This document shows positions 24,712 to 36,377 of a DNA stretch of 64,000 bases, piece after piece (the stretch's first letter is position 1; every line of letters starts with the position of its first letter). The stretch spans positions 61,001-125,000 of the forward strand of contig NW_027331846.1 in NCBI RefSeq assembly GCF_033568475.1. Direction: 5' to 3'. The notes below the pieces were generated by a model. That model worked only from the letters and a program-made list of their open reading frames with translations. It did not search any database and was not told the origin of the DNA. Position numbers and translations under genes: made by a program. This DNA comes from Henckelia pumila (Eukaryota; Streptophyta; Magnoliopsida; Lamiales; Gesneriaceae).

Positions 24712-26574
24712 TGTAAGAGTGGGTGCCCAGTGAGCCAACTGTGTGGCTATGGGCTTTGATGACTCTTTGTATAAACAATCTTTTGTTTAATATTATTTAC
24801 ACTTTTATGGCAATGACTTTATATTACTTCATATTGTTATATTGTGATATACTATTGTTGTTTTGATAAAGACCTTGAATATACTATAGTGTATGTAAGA
24901 TGTGGTAGAACATGGAGATGTCTATCATGAAATACATCTTATAGTCACTGTATATTCTAAAACCGTTCCTAGTCGATTGAGCCGTCCGATAATAAGGATA
25001 AGGATCGCTCGAGTTTGAGACTAGCATTTGCGATGCGGAGTACCACGTTTCATTGGTAGGGAACATGGAGATGTTCGAAGCATGCAAATGGATATTCATA
25101 GGATGAATAGTCGAACTACCCTATCCGGACTTTCCAAGTGGTTATCACTTATCGAGTGGATAAAGTCCGCGGTTTTGGTTGTACACCATTAGTCCTTACG
25201 ACTTGAAACATCATGGAGACTCTATATGCTAGTACTGTGCTTTGACTCGTTTACCGACTCTGAGGGGGTCATCAGGTGTCGAGATTGGGTACAGTTACGA
25301 CACATATAGGAGTCAATGCATTGTTGTCAAGGATTCACCACATACTTGCGAGTGTGGATATCCTATGCGATCTGAGGAGATATTAGTGTGACAAATCTCT
25401 GGCCAGAGTACTTGATGTGATTTAAGAAATGGTTTCTTAGTAGCACATGCGATGTCACTAATTTGATCTTCAAGATGCATTGCATAGTTATCGAATCTTG
25501 AGCGACTCTCGATATACCAATGGTTGTTGATTCGATCGGGATATATGGATGAAGGGACCGTACTGTACGCTAACCAAAATCTACTGGTTCTTGTAGGCAC
25601 TATCAGTGATACCTAGGGAATCATGGGGCGATGTTGCTAGGCGCTTTACCATGATTCGTTGGGCAAGTCGGAAAGTGTTGTTCCGAGTCACAAGGAGTTG
25701 TGAGCCCACGGCTAGCTGTATCCCTGAACCATTGAGGGTCACACAGTGTAATGGAGTTTTAATCCCCGTTGAGATAGTTAAATTTAAAGAGTTAAATTTA
25801 ATGAACTAAGGAGTTGGACTTCTTAAATAAGAGTAAGGGAGTAGGATTTCCTAAAATGACATAGGGATGGACATTTTTGGAAACCACTGAATTCGGATTC
25901 AGGAAAATTTATTTTGACTTTAAAACGTGCAGAAATGGTTTCTGTGCACATTGGTGAAATCGTTTCATCAATCGGAGTCACGATGAATTTTATATTAATT
26001 TCTGAACGAGCGGGCTTTGCTTGTCGGGCCCCAGCTTATGACTAATGGGCCCTAAGGTGTTAGTGGCCTGCATTATAAATAAGTTATTTCAGTACAGAAA
26101 TTACACACAATAGGTCATAATTTTGAGAGCAAAAATCGAAAACCCTATCCTCTCTCTCAAACATATTTCGGCCGCCCCCTCCTTGCTCTGCCCGAGAAAT
26201 TCCGGTCTGTGATTTTGAATCGCAGTAAGGAATAACGAATCAAATTCGTATATTCTCTTCGCAGAAAACTTCTGATAGATTTTCTAGTGCAATCTATCAG
26301 AGGGATTAAACCTCTGTTCGTGGACCTGATTGAAGGCGTTCATCGGTTCCAGGGAGAGACAACAAGAGCAGAATTGTTCTGTTGGTGTCCATTAATCTCG
26401 TTGCGAGATTTGAGGTAAAATTTATTTAATTGTTATTTAAATTTTACACACACGTAATTCAATCGATGAACGGTTGATACCCATACCATGGAAACGTTCC
26501 ATGAAAAATTTTTAAACTTCCGCTGCACCGGGTATCAATCGTAATTGGTCTGGGAACTCGCCAGTTTTCCAACA
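24712..26574 (+). mobile_element. Copia array LTR 1
   Basis: 1863 bp, TGTAAGAGTGGG to TTTTCCAACA. The U3 carries TATAAAT at 26074-26080 before AAGTTATTTCAGTACAG, a likely core promoter. Long for a Copia LTR; Angela-like elements have LTRs of this size. The short frames inside it (e.g. 24884-25099, 25313-25809) are on both strands, are shared only with other LTR copies, and are not genes. Confidence 0.95.
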
Positions 26575-26575
26575 G

Positions 26576-26588
26576 TGGTATCAGAGCC
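26576..26588 (+). other. Copia primer-binding site, unit 1
   Basis: TGGTATCAGAGCC, one base after the LTR end; initiator-Met tRNA complement. The matching PBS of unit 2 is at 33822-33834. There is none after the third LTR. Confidence 0.95.
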
Positions 26589-26694
26589 AGGTTGCTCAGA
26601 TCAAACGATTAAATTAATCAATTGTACAAAATTTTTGAGTCTCGGTTTTTGAAACAAAATAAATATTTTTAAATAAAAAAAAAAAAAAAAATTT

Positions 26695-27036
26695 TCGGGG
26701 CAAAACCCGGGCAGCGATTGGATCGCTGCCCGGTGGGGCAGCAATTGTTGCTGCCCCGGGCGGCGCACGGCGCCGCCCAAAGGGGGCGCACGGCGCCGCC
26801 CAAGGCGGCGACCGTCGCCGCCCAGGGCAGCGCTGTGCGCTGCCCAGCGCAGCGCTGGGCGCTGCGCAGGGCAGCGCTCGGCGCTGCCCAGGGGCAGCGC
26901 TCAGCGCCGCCCAGGGCAGCGCTGGCGCCGCCCAGGGGCGGCGCCAGGCGCTGCCCTAAGGGGGCAGCCGGGCTGCCCCCGGCCCGCGCCCCGGGTGCGG
27001 GCCGGCCCGGGAGTGTCCCGGGCGGCCCGCGGGAAA
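26695..27036 (+). repeat. GC-rich hairpin-dense leader, unit 1
   Basis: About 340 bp composed almost entirely of G and C inside an AT-rich interior, ~120 bp after the PBS. It is built from self-complementary words, for example GCAGCGATTGGATCGCTGC and GGGGCAGCAA..TTGCTGCCCC, and many GGCAGCGCT/GGCGCTGCC variants. A 111-codon frame crosses it (26718-27053) but is low complexity (Ala/Pro/Arg) and not a credible protein. The copy in unit 2 is at 33940-34281. Confidence 0.85.
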
Positions 27037-27277
27037 AATTATATTTTTATTAAAAATTAATTTTAATATGTTAAAATTTTATTTTTGGTCCGGTCAAAAA
27101 TTGTTTTTGATTGGTTCACGAGATTTCGGATCGAATTGTTCGAGTCCGTAAATTTTAAAATTGATTTTGGATAAATTTGAATTTTTGGAAAATTTTAACG
27201 TTTTATCCGTAAATTGAATTTTGAAATCAATTATTTTGGTACAATTGATGATAAGATATGATCTTATGATATATTGA

Positions 27278-27400
27278 GTAAAATATGATTTTATTTGTAA
27301 AATTGGATTTTATAGATAAAATATGATTTTATTTGATATAGAGATAAAATATGATTTTATATGTGAAATGAGATTTTATATATAAAATATGATTTTATCT
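27278..27400 (+). repeat. AT-rich tandem repeat, unit 1
   Basis: Four or more imperfect copies of a ~35-50 bp unit built on ATAAAATATGATTTTAT. The word is itself a near-palindrome. The copy in unit 2 is at 34523-34645. Confidence 0.75.
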
Positions 27401-28083
27401 TGTTTAAATTTGAATTGCCACTGCATGTTATCCAATAAATTAATTTTGAATTAAATGTTATTGGATATGGATGATCGATTGCCATGACCAATTTTGTAGG
27501 TGTATGTTAGGAATTTACATTTTGTTTTTATTGTTGTTGGTTTTATTAATGGGCCTGGTTTATGGCCCGATATGAATGTCATATGTAATAAAAGTGGGCT
27601 TGGTTTATAGCCCGTTCCCACCCCTAAAAATGTATCCCCTACTTGTCATTGTTATTTATTGTAAATACATTAGATTTAGTGGGAGATCAAGATTTGAAGA
27701 CGGTGGGCCCAGCAGACAATAAAGACTGAAGAAATGTAAATTGGAAGCACATGTAATAGGATTGCATTGCATACTGCATATCACCTAGGATTGGACTAAG
27801 ACCCGTGATTGGCAACCACGGGTCAATTAGAAATGGAATCGATCATCCTATATAATATTTGATATTATGATTGTATGCATGTTTAGACATAATTGCGTGA
27901 ATCCGGCAAGCATGCAATAAATTAAATATGATGAGACAAATATTTTTATAATTATAAAATCCCTCATTTTAAATATGATTTAAAATTTATATCAAGATAA
28001 ATAAAGGAAATTTAAATATTGTTTAAATGTTCCTACCTTCCATCAACGGTCAATGTATGTGATGCTACCCGCGGATACGGTCC

Positions 28084-28400
28084 GGCTCATATTATTGGGG
28101 GGGCCCGTCCGTCGGAAAGCTGTACATTGGATCGACAAATGTTGTAAGTTGGGTGGAACTCCCATGGGATCGGCTCATATTATTGGGGGATCCACATGGC
28201 GACCGTCCATCACAACTTAATATTGATGGGTCATCTTGACATGTCACTTTAAACGGCGTCATATTATTGGGCCCTTATTGGACATGAGGTAAACACATGG
28301 GGGTTGCTTTGGAAGCAATTGGGCTCTACCTTTTGAGAATTATGGTTGGCTGATATTATTCGGGACCATAAGTTTGTCAATTGGACTCCATGTTCTCACT
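28084..28400 (+). repeat. degenerate ~88-bp tandem repeat, unit 1
   Basis: The word GGCTCATATTATTGGGG recurs at 28084, 28172, 28256 (GGCGTCATATTATTGGG) and 28348 (GGCTGATATTATTCGGG), spacing 88, 84 and 92 bp. The rest of each unit has diverged. It lies in the long non-coding leader (27037-28640) ahead of the gag stub, where I see no gene. The copy in unit 2 starts at 35329. Confidence 0.75.
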
Positions 28401-28647
28401 AAGGAAAAAGTTTCCCGTTTTCACTAGAGGGTGGTGAAATCGTTAAAATAGTGGGAGTGAGATTCATAAAATAAAATTCGCCAATTTTATGTCTTAGTAA
28501 ATTATTTAAACAATCATCGATAATTGTCTGTTTTATCTCAGTAATCCACATGTTTCTGTTCTCCAACAAAACAAACTTATTGACGCAAACAATACAGAAT
28601 GATTCCATAAGTTAAGATTGTCCTAAGTTCGGAAAAAGATTTTCTAA

Positions 28648-29132
28648 GTGTTAGAAAAGGCTTCTCCGAAAACAGCCCCGGCTGATGTAACTGCCGAAAG
28701 GTTGGCCGAATTAGAGAAATGGTTGGACCATGATCTCAAGGCCAAATGTTACATGCAAAATTGGACAAGTCTAAACAAGTTTGCCATCACTGCAAGAAAC
28801 CCGGTAATTGGAAACGTAACTGCAAGGAATACCCCAAGCAGTTGCGAACTGCAAAGGGTATGTTTTACATTGAAATAAATGTTTTTCTTAATACTACTTC
28901 TTGGGTATTGGATACCAGATGTAGATCTCATATTTGCAATGAGTTGCAAATGATAACAAGAAGTAATAGGATAAGGATGGGTGAGACCCAGTCAAGGCTC
29001 GGGAATGGTTCCAGAGTTAAATCCATAGCTATGGGAAATATTTATTTTTTGCAGAACGGTTTTAAGTTACTTTTGATAGATGTTTTATTTGTTCCAGATT
29101 TAATTAAAACATTATTTCTGTTTCTATGCTAG
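28648..29132 (+). pseudogene. Copia gag stub and protease, broken, unit 1
   Basis: The first frame (28648-28770) has LEKASPKTAPADVTAERLAE then LEKWLDHDLKAKCYM, the N-terminal Copia gag (UBN2-type) segment. It has no upstream ATG in frame. It then jumps out of frame directly to the zinc knuckle, so ~150 residues of central gag appear deleted. The second frame (28746-29132) has CHHCKKPGNWKRNC, a CCHC knuckle whose His is Asn, then protease WVLDTRCRSHIC, where the usual DTG/DSG is DTR. It ends after VPDLIKTLF by a one-base shift. Gag and protease are both expected to be non-functional. Confidence 0.85.
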
Positions 29133-29464
29133 ATAGAGATGGTTATTCTTGCAATTTTGTGAATGAGATTTGCAATATTTACAAGAATGAATGTTTAATT
29201 GGAAATGGACAATTTGAAAACGATCTATACAACTTAAAACTAAAAGACGTTCCAATGAATTATGTTGATAAACCGGCTACAACAAACAAAAGGAAAAACG
29301 ATAGTCAAAACCCGGCAAACCTATGGCACGCTAGGCTAGGTCATATTTTCTCAAGAAGGATGAACAAGCTAGTGGGAGAGGGCATGTTTGATATGTCTGA
29401 TATTAACTCTCTACCTACTTGTGAATCTTGTCTAAAAGGAAAAATGACTAAATCTCCTTTTTAA
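29126..29464 (+). pseudogene. Copia GAG-pre-integrase segment, unit 1
   Basis: Encodes the integrase zinc-binding region: LWHARLGHIFSRRMNKL then CESCLKGKMTKSP, giving an HHCC finger. It overlaps the protease frame by a few bases in a different frame and is stopped at 29462-29464 by one surplus T in a T-run, which separates it from the integrase core downstream. Both frame breaks are identical in unit 2. Confidence 0.85.
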
Positions 29465-29492
29465 GGGGAAACCTGAGCGTAGACAAAATCTG

Positions 29493-31943
29493 TTGGATTT
29501 GATCCATATAGATGTTTGTGGTCCATTTAGAGTAGAGACTCAACATGGCCACACCTACTTCATTACCTTTACTGATGATTATTCAAGGTATGGGTATTTA
29601 TATTTAATGAAATATAAGTCTGAAGCATTTGAAAAGTTCAAAGAATTCAGGGCTGAAGTAGAAAACAAGCTAGGTAAAAGTATTAAAGCACTTCGATCGG
29701 ATCGAGGTGGAGAATACTTGAGTACCGAGTTTTTGGACTATCTGAAAGAGAATGGGATTCTCTCTCAGTGGACTCCTCCTATGACACCACAGCTTAATGG
29801 TGTATCGGAGCGTCGTAATCGAACTTTGTTGGACATGGTTCGATCTATGATGAGCTTCACTGAGCTTCCACCTTCGTTTTGGGGCTATGCGCTTGAAACG
29901 GCGGTATTGTTGTTGAACAACGTCCACACTAAAGCAGTGGACAAAACACCATACGAGTTATGGAATGGCAAAGCTCCTAAGTATTCGTACTTGAGGATTT
30001 GGGGATGTCCTGCTTACGTGAAGCGGACAGTGGGAGATAAGTTGGATAGTCGATCCAGCTTATGTTATTTTGTAGGGTATCCGAAGAATTCAATCGGATA
30101 TTATTTCTATTATCCTGCTGAAACAAAGGTGTTTGTTTCTAGGAATGCCACCTTCTTGGAGAAGGAGTTCTTATTGGATAAGAAAGGCGAGATGATGGAA
30201 CTCGAAGAAGTTCGAGAAGAACCCGAAATACAAAATAACGATCCTACACCTCAGGAACCATTGCTGGACACGCCTGAACCTAGAAGATCCGAGAGGACTT
30301 CTAGACCTCCTATTCGATATGGTCTTCTTCTTGAAGGGGATCAAGATGAACCCGACATTGGATGTGATCCAAGAAACTTCAAGGAAGCAATTTCTGATGC
30401 GGATTCGAATTTATGGCTTGAAGCTATGCAGTCAGAATTGGATTCGATGCATACAAACCAAGTTTGGTCTTTGGTAGATCCTCCCGATGGAATTGTTCCA
30501 ATAGGGTGTAAATGGATCTACAAAAGAAAGCTTGGGCCTGATGGTAAGGTATTGACCTACAAGGCGCGATTGGTGGCGAAAGGTTATACTCAAAGGCAAG
30601 GAGTTGACTATGATGAAACCTTTTCACCAGTTGCTATGTTCAAGTCCATAAGAATCCTTATTGCCATAGCTGCATGGTATGACTATGAGATATGGCAAAT
30701 GGATGTGAAGACTGCTTTTCTTAATGGAGACATTAAGGAAGAAATCTATATGAAGCAGCCTGAGGGGTTCACATCCATGGGAAGCGAGCATAAGGTATGC
30801 AAGCTTCAGAGATCAATTTATGGTCTAAAACAAGCATCAAGAAGTTGGAACCAGAAATTTGATGAAACAATTAAAGATTTTGGTTTCATCAAGAACCCGG
30901 AGGAACCTTGCGTGTACAAGAAAGTAGTTAAGGATGCGGTGACATTCTTAGTACTTTATGTTGATGACATCCTACTCATTGGGAATGATGTAGGGATGTT
31001 GCAGTCAACGAAGATATGGTTATCAGGTAGATTTTCGATGAAGGATTTGGGTGAGGCATCCTACATTCTAGGGATTCAGATCTATAGAGATAGATCTAAG
31101 AGAATGATAGGACTCACTCAATCAACCTACATCGATACCATATTGAAACGGTTTTCAATGGATGGGTCCAAAAGAGGACATCTACCCATGTGTCATGGAG
31201 TTTCTCTATCCAAGTCTATGTGTCCCAAGACTGATGAAGAGATAGAGAATATGACACATGTACCATATGCGTCAGCTATAGGTAGTATCATGTATGGGAT
31301 GATATCTACCAGACCGGATGTAGCATTTGCTCTGAGTGTCACGAGCAGATATCAGTCTAATCCTGGTCAAATGCATTGGAAAGCCGTGAAGGACATTCTT
31401 AAGTACTTGCGAAGGACTAAGAATATGTTCATGGTTTATGGAGGACGAGAACTCAAACTGGAAGGCTATACCGACTCTAGCTTCCAAAGTGATGTGGATG
31501 ACTCGAAGTCTACCTCTGGATTTGTGTTCATGCTCAATGGCGGTGCTGTCTCTTGGAAGAGTTCCAAGCAGGACACCACAGCGGATTCCACCACTGAGGC
31601 TGAATACATTGCAGCATCAGCTGCTGCTAAAGAGGCCGTTTGGATGAGGAATTTCGTCCAAGAGTTGGGCGTCATTCCTAAATTTGTTGGTCCAGTCCCG
31701 GTGTACTGCGACAACACGGGTGCCGTTGCTCAAGCAAAGGAACCAAGGTCTCATCAAAGATCCAAACACGTACTGAGGAAATACCACATCATTCGGGAGA
31801 TTGTGGAAAGAGGAGACATCACTGTCGAACGAGTGGCCTCTGCAGACAATATCGCTGATCCGCTTACTAAGCCCTTGCCAGGACCATTGTTTGACAAACA
31901 TCGCGAAGCAATGGGTCTACGTAGTATGACTAGTTGGCTATAG
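29493..31943 (+). CDS. Copia integrase core-RT-RNase H frame, unit 1
   Basis: An open frame of 816 codons that begins without an ATG (TTG), being the 3' part of a broken polyprotein. Numbering from the frame start: the integrase core catalytic triad is D7, D70 and E106 (the D35E spacing). A serine/proline linker follows (PEPRRSERTSRPP, ~262-273). The Copia-type RT (RVT_2) has MDVKTAFLNG (first Asp 404) and YVDD at 489-492. RNase H has Asp 661, Glu 702 and Asp 740. All catalytic residues are present and there is no internal stop. The polypurine tract GGGCAAGTGGGAGAT follows the stop codon, just before the second LTR. Without gag and protease it could act only if supplied in trans. Best fit is the Tork/Angela side of Copia; not resolved. 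Confidence 0.92.
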   Translation: MDLIHIDVCGPFRVETQHGHTYFITFTDDYSRYGYLYLMKYKSEAFEKFKEFRAEVENKLGKSIKALRSDRGGEYLSTEFLDYLKENGILSQWTPPMTPQLNGVSERRNRTLLDMVRSMMSFTELPPSFWGYALETAVLLLNNVHTKAVDKTPYELWNGKAPKYSYLRIWGCPAYVKRTVGDKLDSRSSLCYFVGYPKNSIGYYFYYPAETKVFVSRNATFLEKEFLLDKKGEMMELEEVREEPEIQNNDPTPQEPLLDTPEPRRSERTSRPPIRYGLLLEGDQDEPDIGCDPRNFKEAISDADSNLWLEAMQSELDSMHTNQVWSLVDPPDGIVPIGCKWIYKRKLGPDGKVLTYKARLVAKGYTQRQGVDYDETFSPVAMFKSIRILIAIAAWYDYEIWQMDVKTAFLNGDIKEEIYMKQPEGFTSMGSEHKVCKLQRSIYGLKQASRSWNQKFDETIKDFGFIKNPEEPCVYKKVVKDAVTFLVLYVDDILLIGNDVGMLQSTKIWLSGRFSMKDLGEASYILGIQIYRDRSKRMIGLTQSTYIDTILKRFSMDGSKRGHLPMCHGVSLSKSMCPKTDEEIENMTHVPYASAIGSIMYGMISTRPDVAFALSVTSRYQSNPGQMHWKAVKDILKYLRRTKNMFMVYGGRELKLEGYTDSSFQSDVDDSKSTSGFVFMLNGGAVSWKSSKQDTTADSTTEAEYIAASAAAKEAVWMRNFVQELGVIPKFVGPVPVYCDNTGAVAQAKEPRSHQRSKHVLRKYHIIREIVERGDITVERVASADNIADPLTKPLPGPLFDKHREAMGLRSMTSWL

Positions 31944-31957
31944 GGCAAGTGGGAGAT

Positions 31958-33820
31958 TGTAAGAGTGGGTGCCCAGTGAGCCAACTGTGTGGCTATGGGC
32001 TTTGATGACTCTTTGTATAAACAATCTTTTGTTTAATATTATTTACACTTTTATGGCAATGACTTTATATTACTTCATATTGTTATATTGTGATATACTA
32101 TTGTTGTTTTGATAAAGACCTTGAATATACTATAGTGTATGTAAGATGTGGTAGAACATGGAGATGTCTATCATGAAATACATCTTATAGTCACTGTATA
32201 TTCTAAAACCGTTCCTAGTCGATTGAGCCGTCCGATAATAAGGATAAGGATCGCTCGAGTTTGAGACTAGCATTTGCGATGCGGAGTACCACGTTTCATT
32301 GGTAGGGAACATGGAGATGTTCGAAGCATGCAAATGGATATTCATAGGATGAATAGTCGAACTACCCTATCCGGACTTTCCAAGTGGTTATCACTTATCG
32401 AGTGGATAAAGTCCGCGGTTTTGGTTGTACACCATTAGTCCTTACGACTTGAAACATCATGGAGACTCTATATGCTAGTACTGTGCTTTGACTCGTTTAC
32501 CGACTCTGAGGGGGTCATCAGGTGTCGAGATTGGGTACAGTTACGACACATATAGGAGTCAATGCATTGTTGTCAAGGATTCACCACATACTTGCGAGTG
32601 TGGATATCCTATGCGATCTGAGGAGATATTAGTGTGACAAATCTCTGGCCAGAGTACTTGATGTGATTTAAGAAATGGTTTCTTAGTAGCACATGCGATG
32701 TCACTAATTTGATCTTCAAGATGCATTGCATAGTTATCGAATCTTGAGCGACTCTCGATATACCAATGGTTGTTGATTCGATCGGGATATATGGATGAAG
32801 GGACCGTACTGTACGCTAACCAAAATCTACTGGTTCTTGTAGGCACTATCAGTGATACCTAGGGAATCATGGGGCGATGTTGCTAGGCGCTTTACCATGA
32901 TTCGTTGGGCAAGTCGGAAAGTGTTGTTCCGAGTCACAAGGAGTTGTGAGCCCACGGCTAGCTGTATCCCTGAACCATTGAGGGTCACACAGTGTAATGG
33001 AGTTTTAATCCCCGTTGAGATAGTTAAATTTAAAGAGTTAAATTTAATGAACTAAGGAGTTGGACTTCTTAAATAAGAGTAAGGGAGTAGGATTTCCTAA
33101 AATGACATAGGGATGGACATTTTTGGAAACCACTGAATTCGGATTCAGGAAAATTTATTTTGACTTTAAAACGTGCAGAAATGGTTTCTGTGCACATTGG
33201 TGAAATCGTTTCATCAATCGGAGTCACGATGAATTTTATATTAATTTCTGAACGAGCGGGCTTTGCTTGTCGGGCCCCAGCTTATGACTAATGGGCCCTA
33301 AGGTGTTAGTGGCCTGCATTATAAATAAGTTATTTCAGTACAGAAATTACACACAATAGGTCATAATTTTGAGAGCAAAAATCGAAAACCCTATCCTCTC
33401 TCTCAAACATATTTCGGCCGCCCCCTCCTTGCTCTGCCCGAGAAATTCCGGTCTGTGATTTTGAATCGCAGTAAGGAATAACGAATCAAATTCGTATATT
33501 CTCTTCGCAGAAAACTTCTGATAGATTTTCTAGTGCAATCTATCAGAGGGATTAAACCTCTGTTCGTGGACCTGATTGAAGGCGTTCATCGGTTCCAGGG
33601 AGAGACAACAAGAGCAGAATTGTTCTGTTGGTGTCCATTAATCTCGTTGCGAGATTTGAGGTAAAATTTATTTAATTGTTATTTAAATTTTACACACACG
33701 TAATTCAATCGATGAACGGTTGATACCCATACCATGGAAACGTTCCATGAAAAATTTTTAAACTTCCGCTGCACCGGGTATCAATCGTAATTGGTCTGGG
33801 AACTCGCCAGTTTTCCAACA
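31958..33820 (+). mobile_element. Copia array LTR 2 (shared by both units)
   Basis: 1863 bp, appears identical to LTR 1. It serves as 3' LTR of unit 1 and 5' LTR of unit 2: a polypurine tract lies on its left (31943-31957) and a PBS on its right (33822-33834). No TSD on either side. Confidence 0.95.
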
Positions 33821-33939
33821 GTGGTATCAGAGCCAGGTTGCTCAGATCAAACGATTAAATTAATCAATTGTACAAAATTTTTGAGTCTCGGTTTTTGAAA
33901 CAAAATAAATATTTTTAAATAAAAAAAAAAAAAAAATTT

Positions 33940-34281
33940 TCGGGGCAAAACCCGGGCAGCGATTGGATCGCTGCCCGGTGGGGCAGCAATTGTTGCTGCC
34001 CCGGGCGGCGCACGGCGCCGCCCAAAGGGGGCGCACGGCGCCGCCCAAGGCGGCGACCGTCGCCGCCCAGGGCAGCGCTGTGCGCTGCCCAGCGCAGCGC
34101 TGGGCGCTGCGCAGGGCAGCGCTCGGCGCTGCCCAGGGGCAGCGCTCAGCGCCGCCCAGGGCAGCGCTGGCGCCGCCCAGGGGCGGCGCCAGGCGCTGCC
34201 CTAAGGGGGCAGCCGGGCTGCCCCCGGCCCGCGCCCCGGGTGCGGGCCGGCCCGGGAGTGTCCCGGGCGGCCCGCGGGAAA
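33940..34281 (+). repeat. GC-rich hairpin-dense leader, unit 2
   Basis: Duplicate of 26695-27036 at +7245. The only difference noticed is the A-run just before it (16 rather than 17 A). Confidence 0.85.
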
Positions 34282-34522
34282 AATTATATTTTTATTAAAA
34301 ATTAATTTTAATATGTTAAAATTTTATTTTTGGTCCGGTCAAAAATTGTTTTTGATTGGTTCACGAGATTTCGGATCGAATTGTTCGAGTCCGTAAATTT
34401 TAAAATTGATTTTGGATAAATTTGAATTTTTGGAAAATTTTAACGTTTTATCCGTAAATTGAATTTTGAAATCAATTATTTTGGTACAATTGATGATAAG
34501 ATATGATCTTATGATATATTGA

Positions 34523-34645
34523 GTAAAATATGATTTTATTTGTAAAATTGGATTTTATAGATAAAATATGATTTTATTTGATATAGAGATAAAATATGAT
34601 TTTATATGTGAAATGAGATTTTATATATAAAATATGATTTTATCT
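34523..34645 (+). repeat. AT-rich tandem repeat, unit 2
   Basis: Duplicate of 27278-27400: repeats built on ATAAAATATGATTTTAT. Confidence 0.75.
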
Positions 34646-35328
34646 TGTTTAAATTTGAATTGCCACTGCATGTTATCCAATAAATTAATTTTGAATTAAA
34701 TGTTATTGGATATGGATGATCGATTGCCATGACCAATTTTGTAGGTGTATGTTAGGAATTTACATTTTGTTTTTATTGTTGTTGGTTTTATTAATGGGCC
34801 TGGTTTATGGCCCGATATGAATGTCATATGTAATAAAAGTGGGCTTGGTTTATAGCCCGTTCCCACCCCTAAAAATGTATCCCCTACTTGTCATTGTTAT
34901 TTATTGTAAATACATTAGATTTAGTGGGAGATCAAGATTTGAAGACGGTGGGCCCAGCAGACAATAAAGACTGAAGAAATGTAAATTGGAAGCACATGTA
35001 ATAGGATTGCATTGCATACTGCATATCACCTAGGATTGGACTAAGACCCGTGATTGGCAACCACGGGTCAATTAGAAATGGAATCGATCATCCTATATAA
35101 TATTTGATATTATGATTGTATGCATGTTTAGACATAATTGCGTGAATCCGGCAAGCATGCAATAAATTAAATATGATGAGACAAATATTTTTATAATTAT
35201 AAAATCCCTCATTTTAAATATGATTTAAAATTTATATCAAGATAAATAAAGGAAATTTAAATATTGTTTAAATGTTCCTACCTTCCATCAACGGTCAATG
35301 TATGTGATGCTACCCGCGGATACGGTCC

Positions 35329-35645
35329 GGCTCATATTATTGGGGGGGCCCGTCCGTCGGAAAGCTGTACATTGGATCGACAAATGTTGTAAGTTGGGTG
35401 GAACTCCCATGGGATCGGCTCATATTATTGGGGGATCCACATGGCGACCGTCCATCACAACTTAATATTGATGGGTCATCTTGACATGTCACTTTAAACG
35501 GCGTCATATTATTGGGCCCTTATTGGACATGAGGTAAACACATGGGGGTTGCTTTGGAAGCAATTGGGCTCTACCTTTTGAGAATTATGGTTGGCTGATA
35601 TTATTCGGGACCATAAGTTTGTCAATTGGACTCCATGTTCTCACT
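35329..35645 (+). repeat. degenerate ~88-bp tandem repeat, unit 2
   Basis: Duplicate of 28084-28400; the GGCTCATATTATTGGGG word starts at 35329, 35417, 35501 and 35593. The surrounding leader (34282-35885) has no gene. Confidence 0.75.
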
Positions 35646-35892
35646 AAGGAAAAAGTTTCCCGTTTTCACTAGAGGGTGGTGAAATCGTTAAAATAGTGGG
35701 AGTGAGATTCATAAAATAAAATTCGCCAATTTTATGTCTTAGTAAATTATTTAAACAATCATCGATAATTGTCTGTTTTATCTCAGTAATCCACATGTTT
35801 CTGTTCTCCAACAAAACAAACTTATTGACGCAAACAATACAGAATGATTCCATAAGTTAAGATTGTCCTAAGTTCGGAAAAAGATTTTCTAA

Positions 35893-36377
35893 GTGTTAGA
35901 AAAGGCTTCTCCGAAAACAGCCCCGGCTGATGTAACTGCCGAAAGGTTGGCCGAATTAGAGAAATGGTTGGACCATGATCTCAAGGCCAAATGTTACATG
36001 CAAAATTGGACAAGTCTAAACAAGTTTGCCATCACTGCAAGAAACCCGGTAATTGGAAACGTAACTGCAAGGAATACCCCAAGCAGTTGCGAACTGCAAA
36101 GGGTATGTTTTACATTGAAATAAATGTTTTTCTTAATACTACTTCTTGGGTATTGGATACCAGATGTAGATCTCATATTTGCAATGAGTTGCAAATGATA
36201 ACAAGAAGTAATAGGATAAGGATGGGTGAGACCCAGTCAAGGCTCGGGAATGGTTCCAGAGTTAAATCCATAGCTATGGGAAATATTTATTTTTTGCAGA
36301 ACGGTTTTAAGTTACTTTTGATAGATGTTTTATTTGTTCCAGATTTAATTAAAACATTATTTCTGTTTCTATGCTAG
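35893..36377 (+). pseudogene. Copia gag stub and protease, broken, unit 2
   Basis: Carries the same gag deletion, the same knuckle His-to-Asn change, the same DTR at the protease active site and the same frame break as unit 1. The shared lesions show the duplication happened after the element had already lost gag and protease. Confidence 0.85.

Noticed and set aside
24884..25809. Repeated short frames inside the Copia LTRs (67, 71 and 95 codons)
   Set aside because: They recur only because the LTR recurs, lie on both strands, and differ in openness between subfamilies; no protein signature.
26718..27053. 111-codon open frame in the Copia leader (also at 33963-34298)
   Set aside because: Open only because the sequence is almost pure G+C; Ala/Arg/Pro/Gly low complexity, no domain, inside a non-coding leader.
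28084..28400. CRISPR-like regular repeat
   Set aside because: Four diverged copies with only a 17-base common word, in a plant retroelement leader; not a CRISPR array, and none is seen elsewhere.
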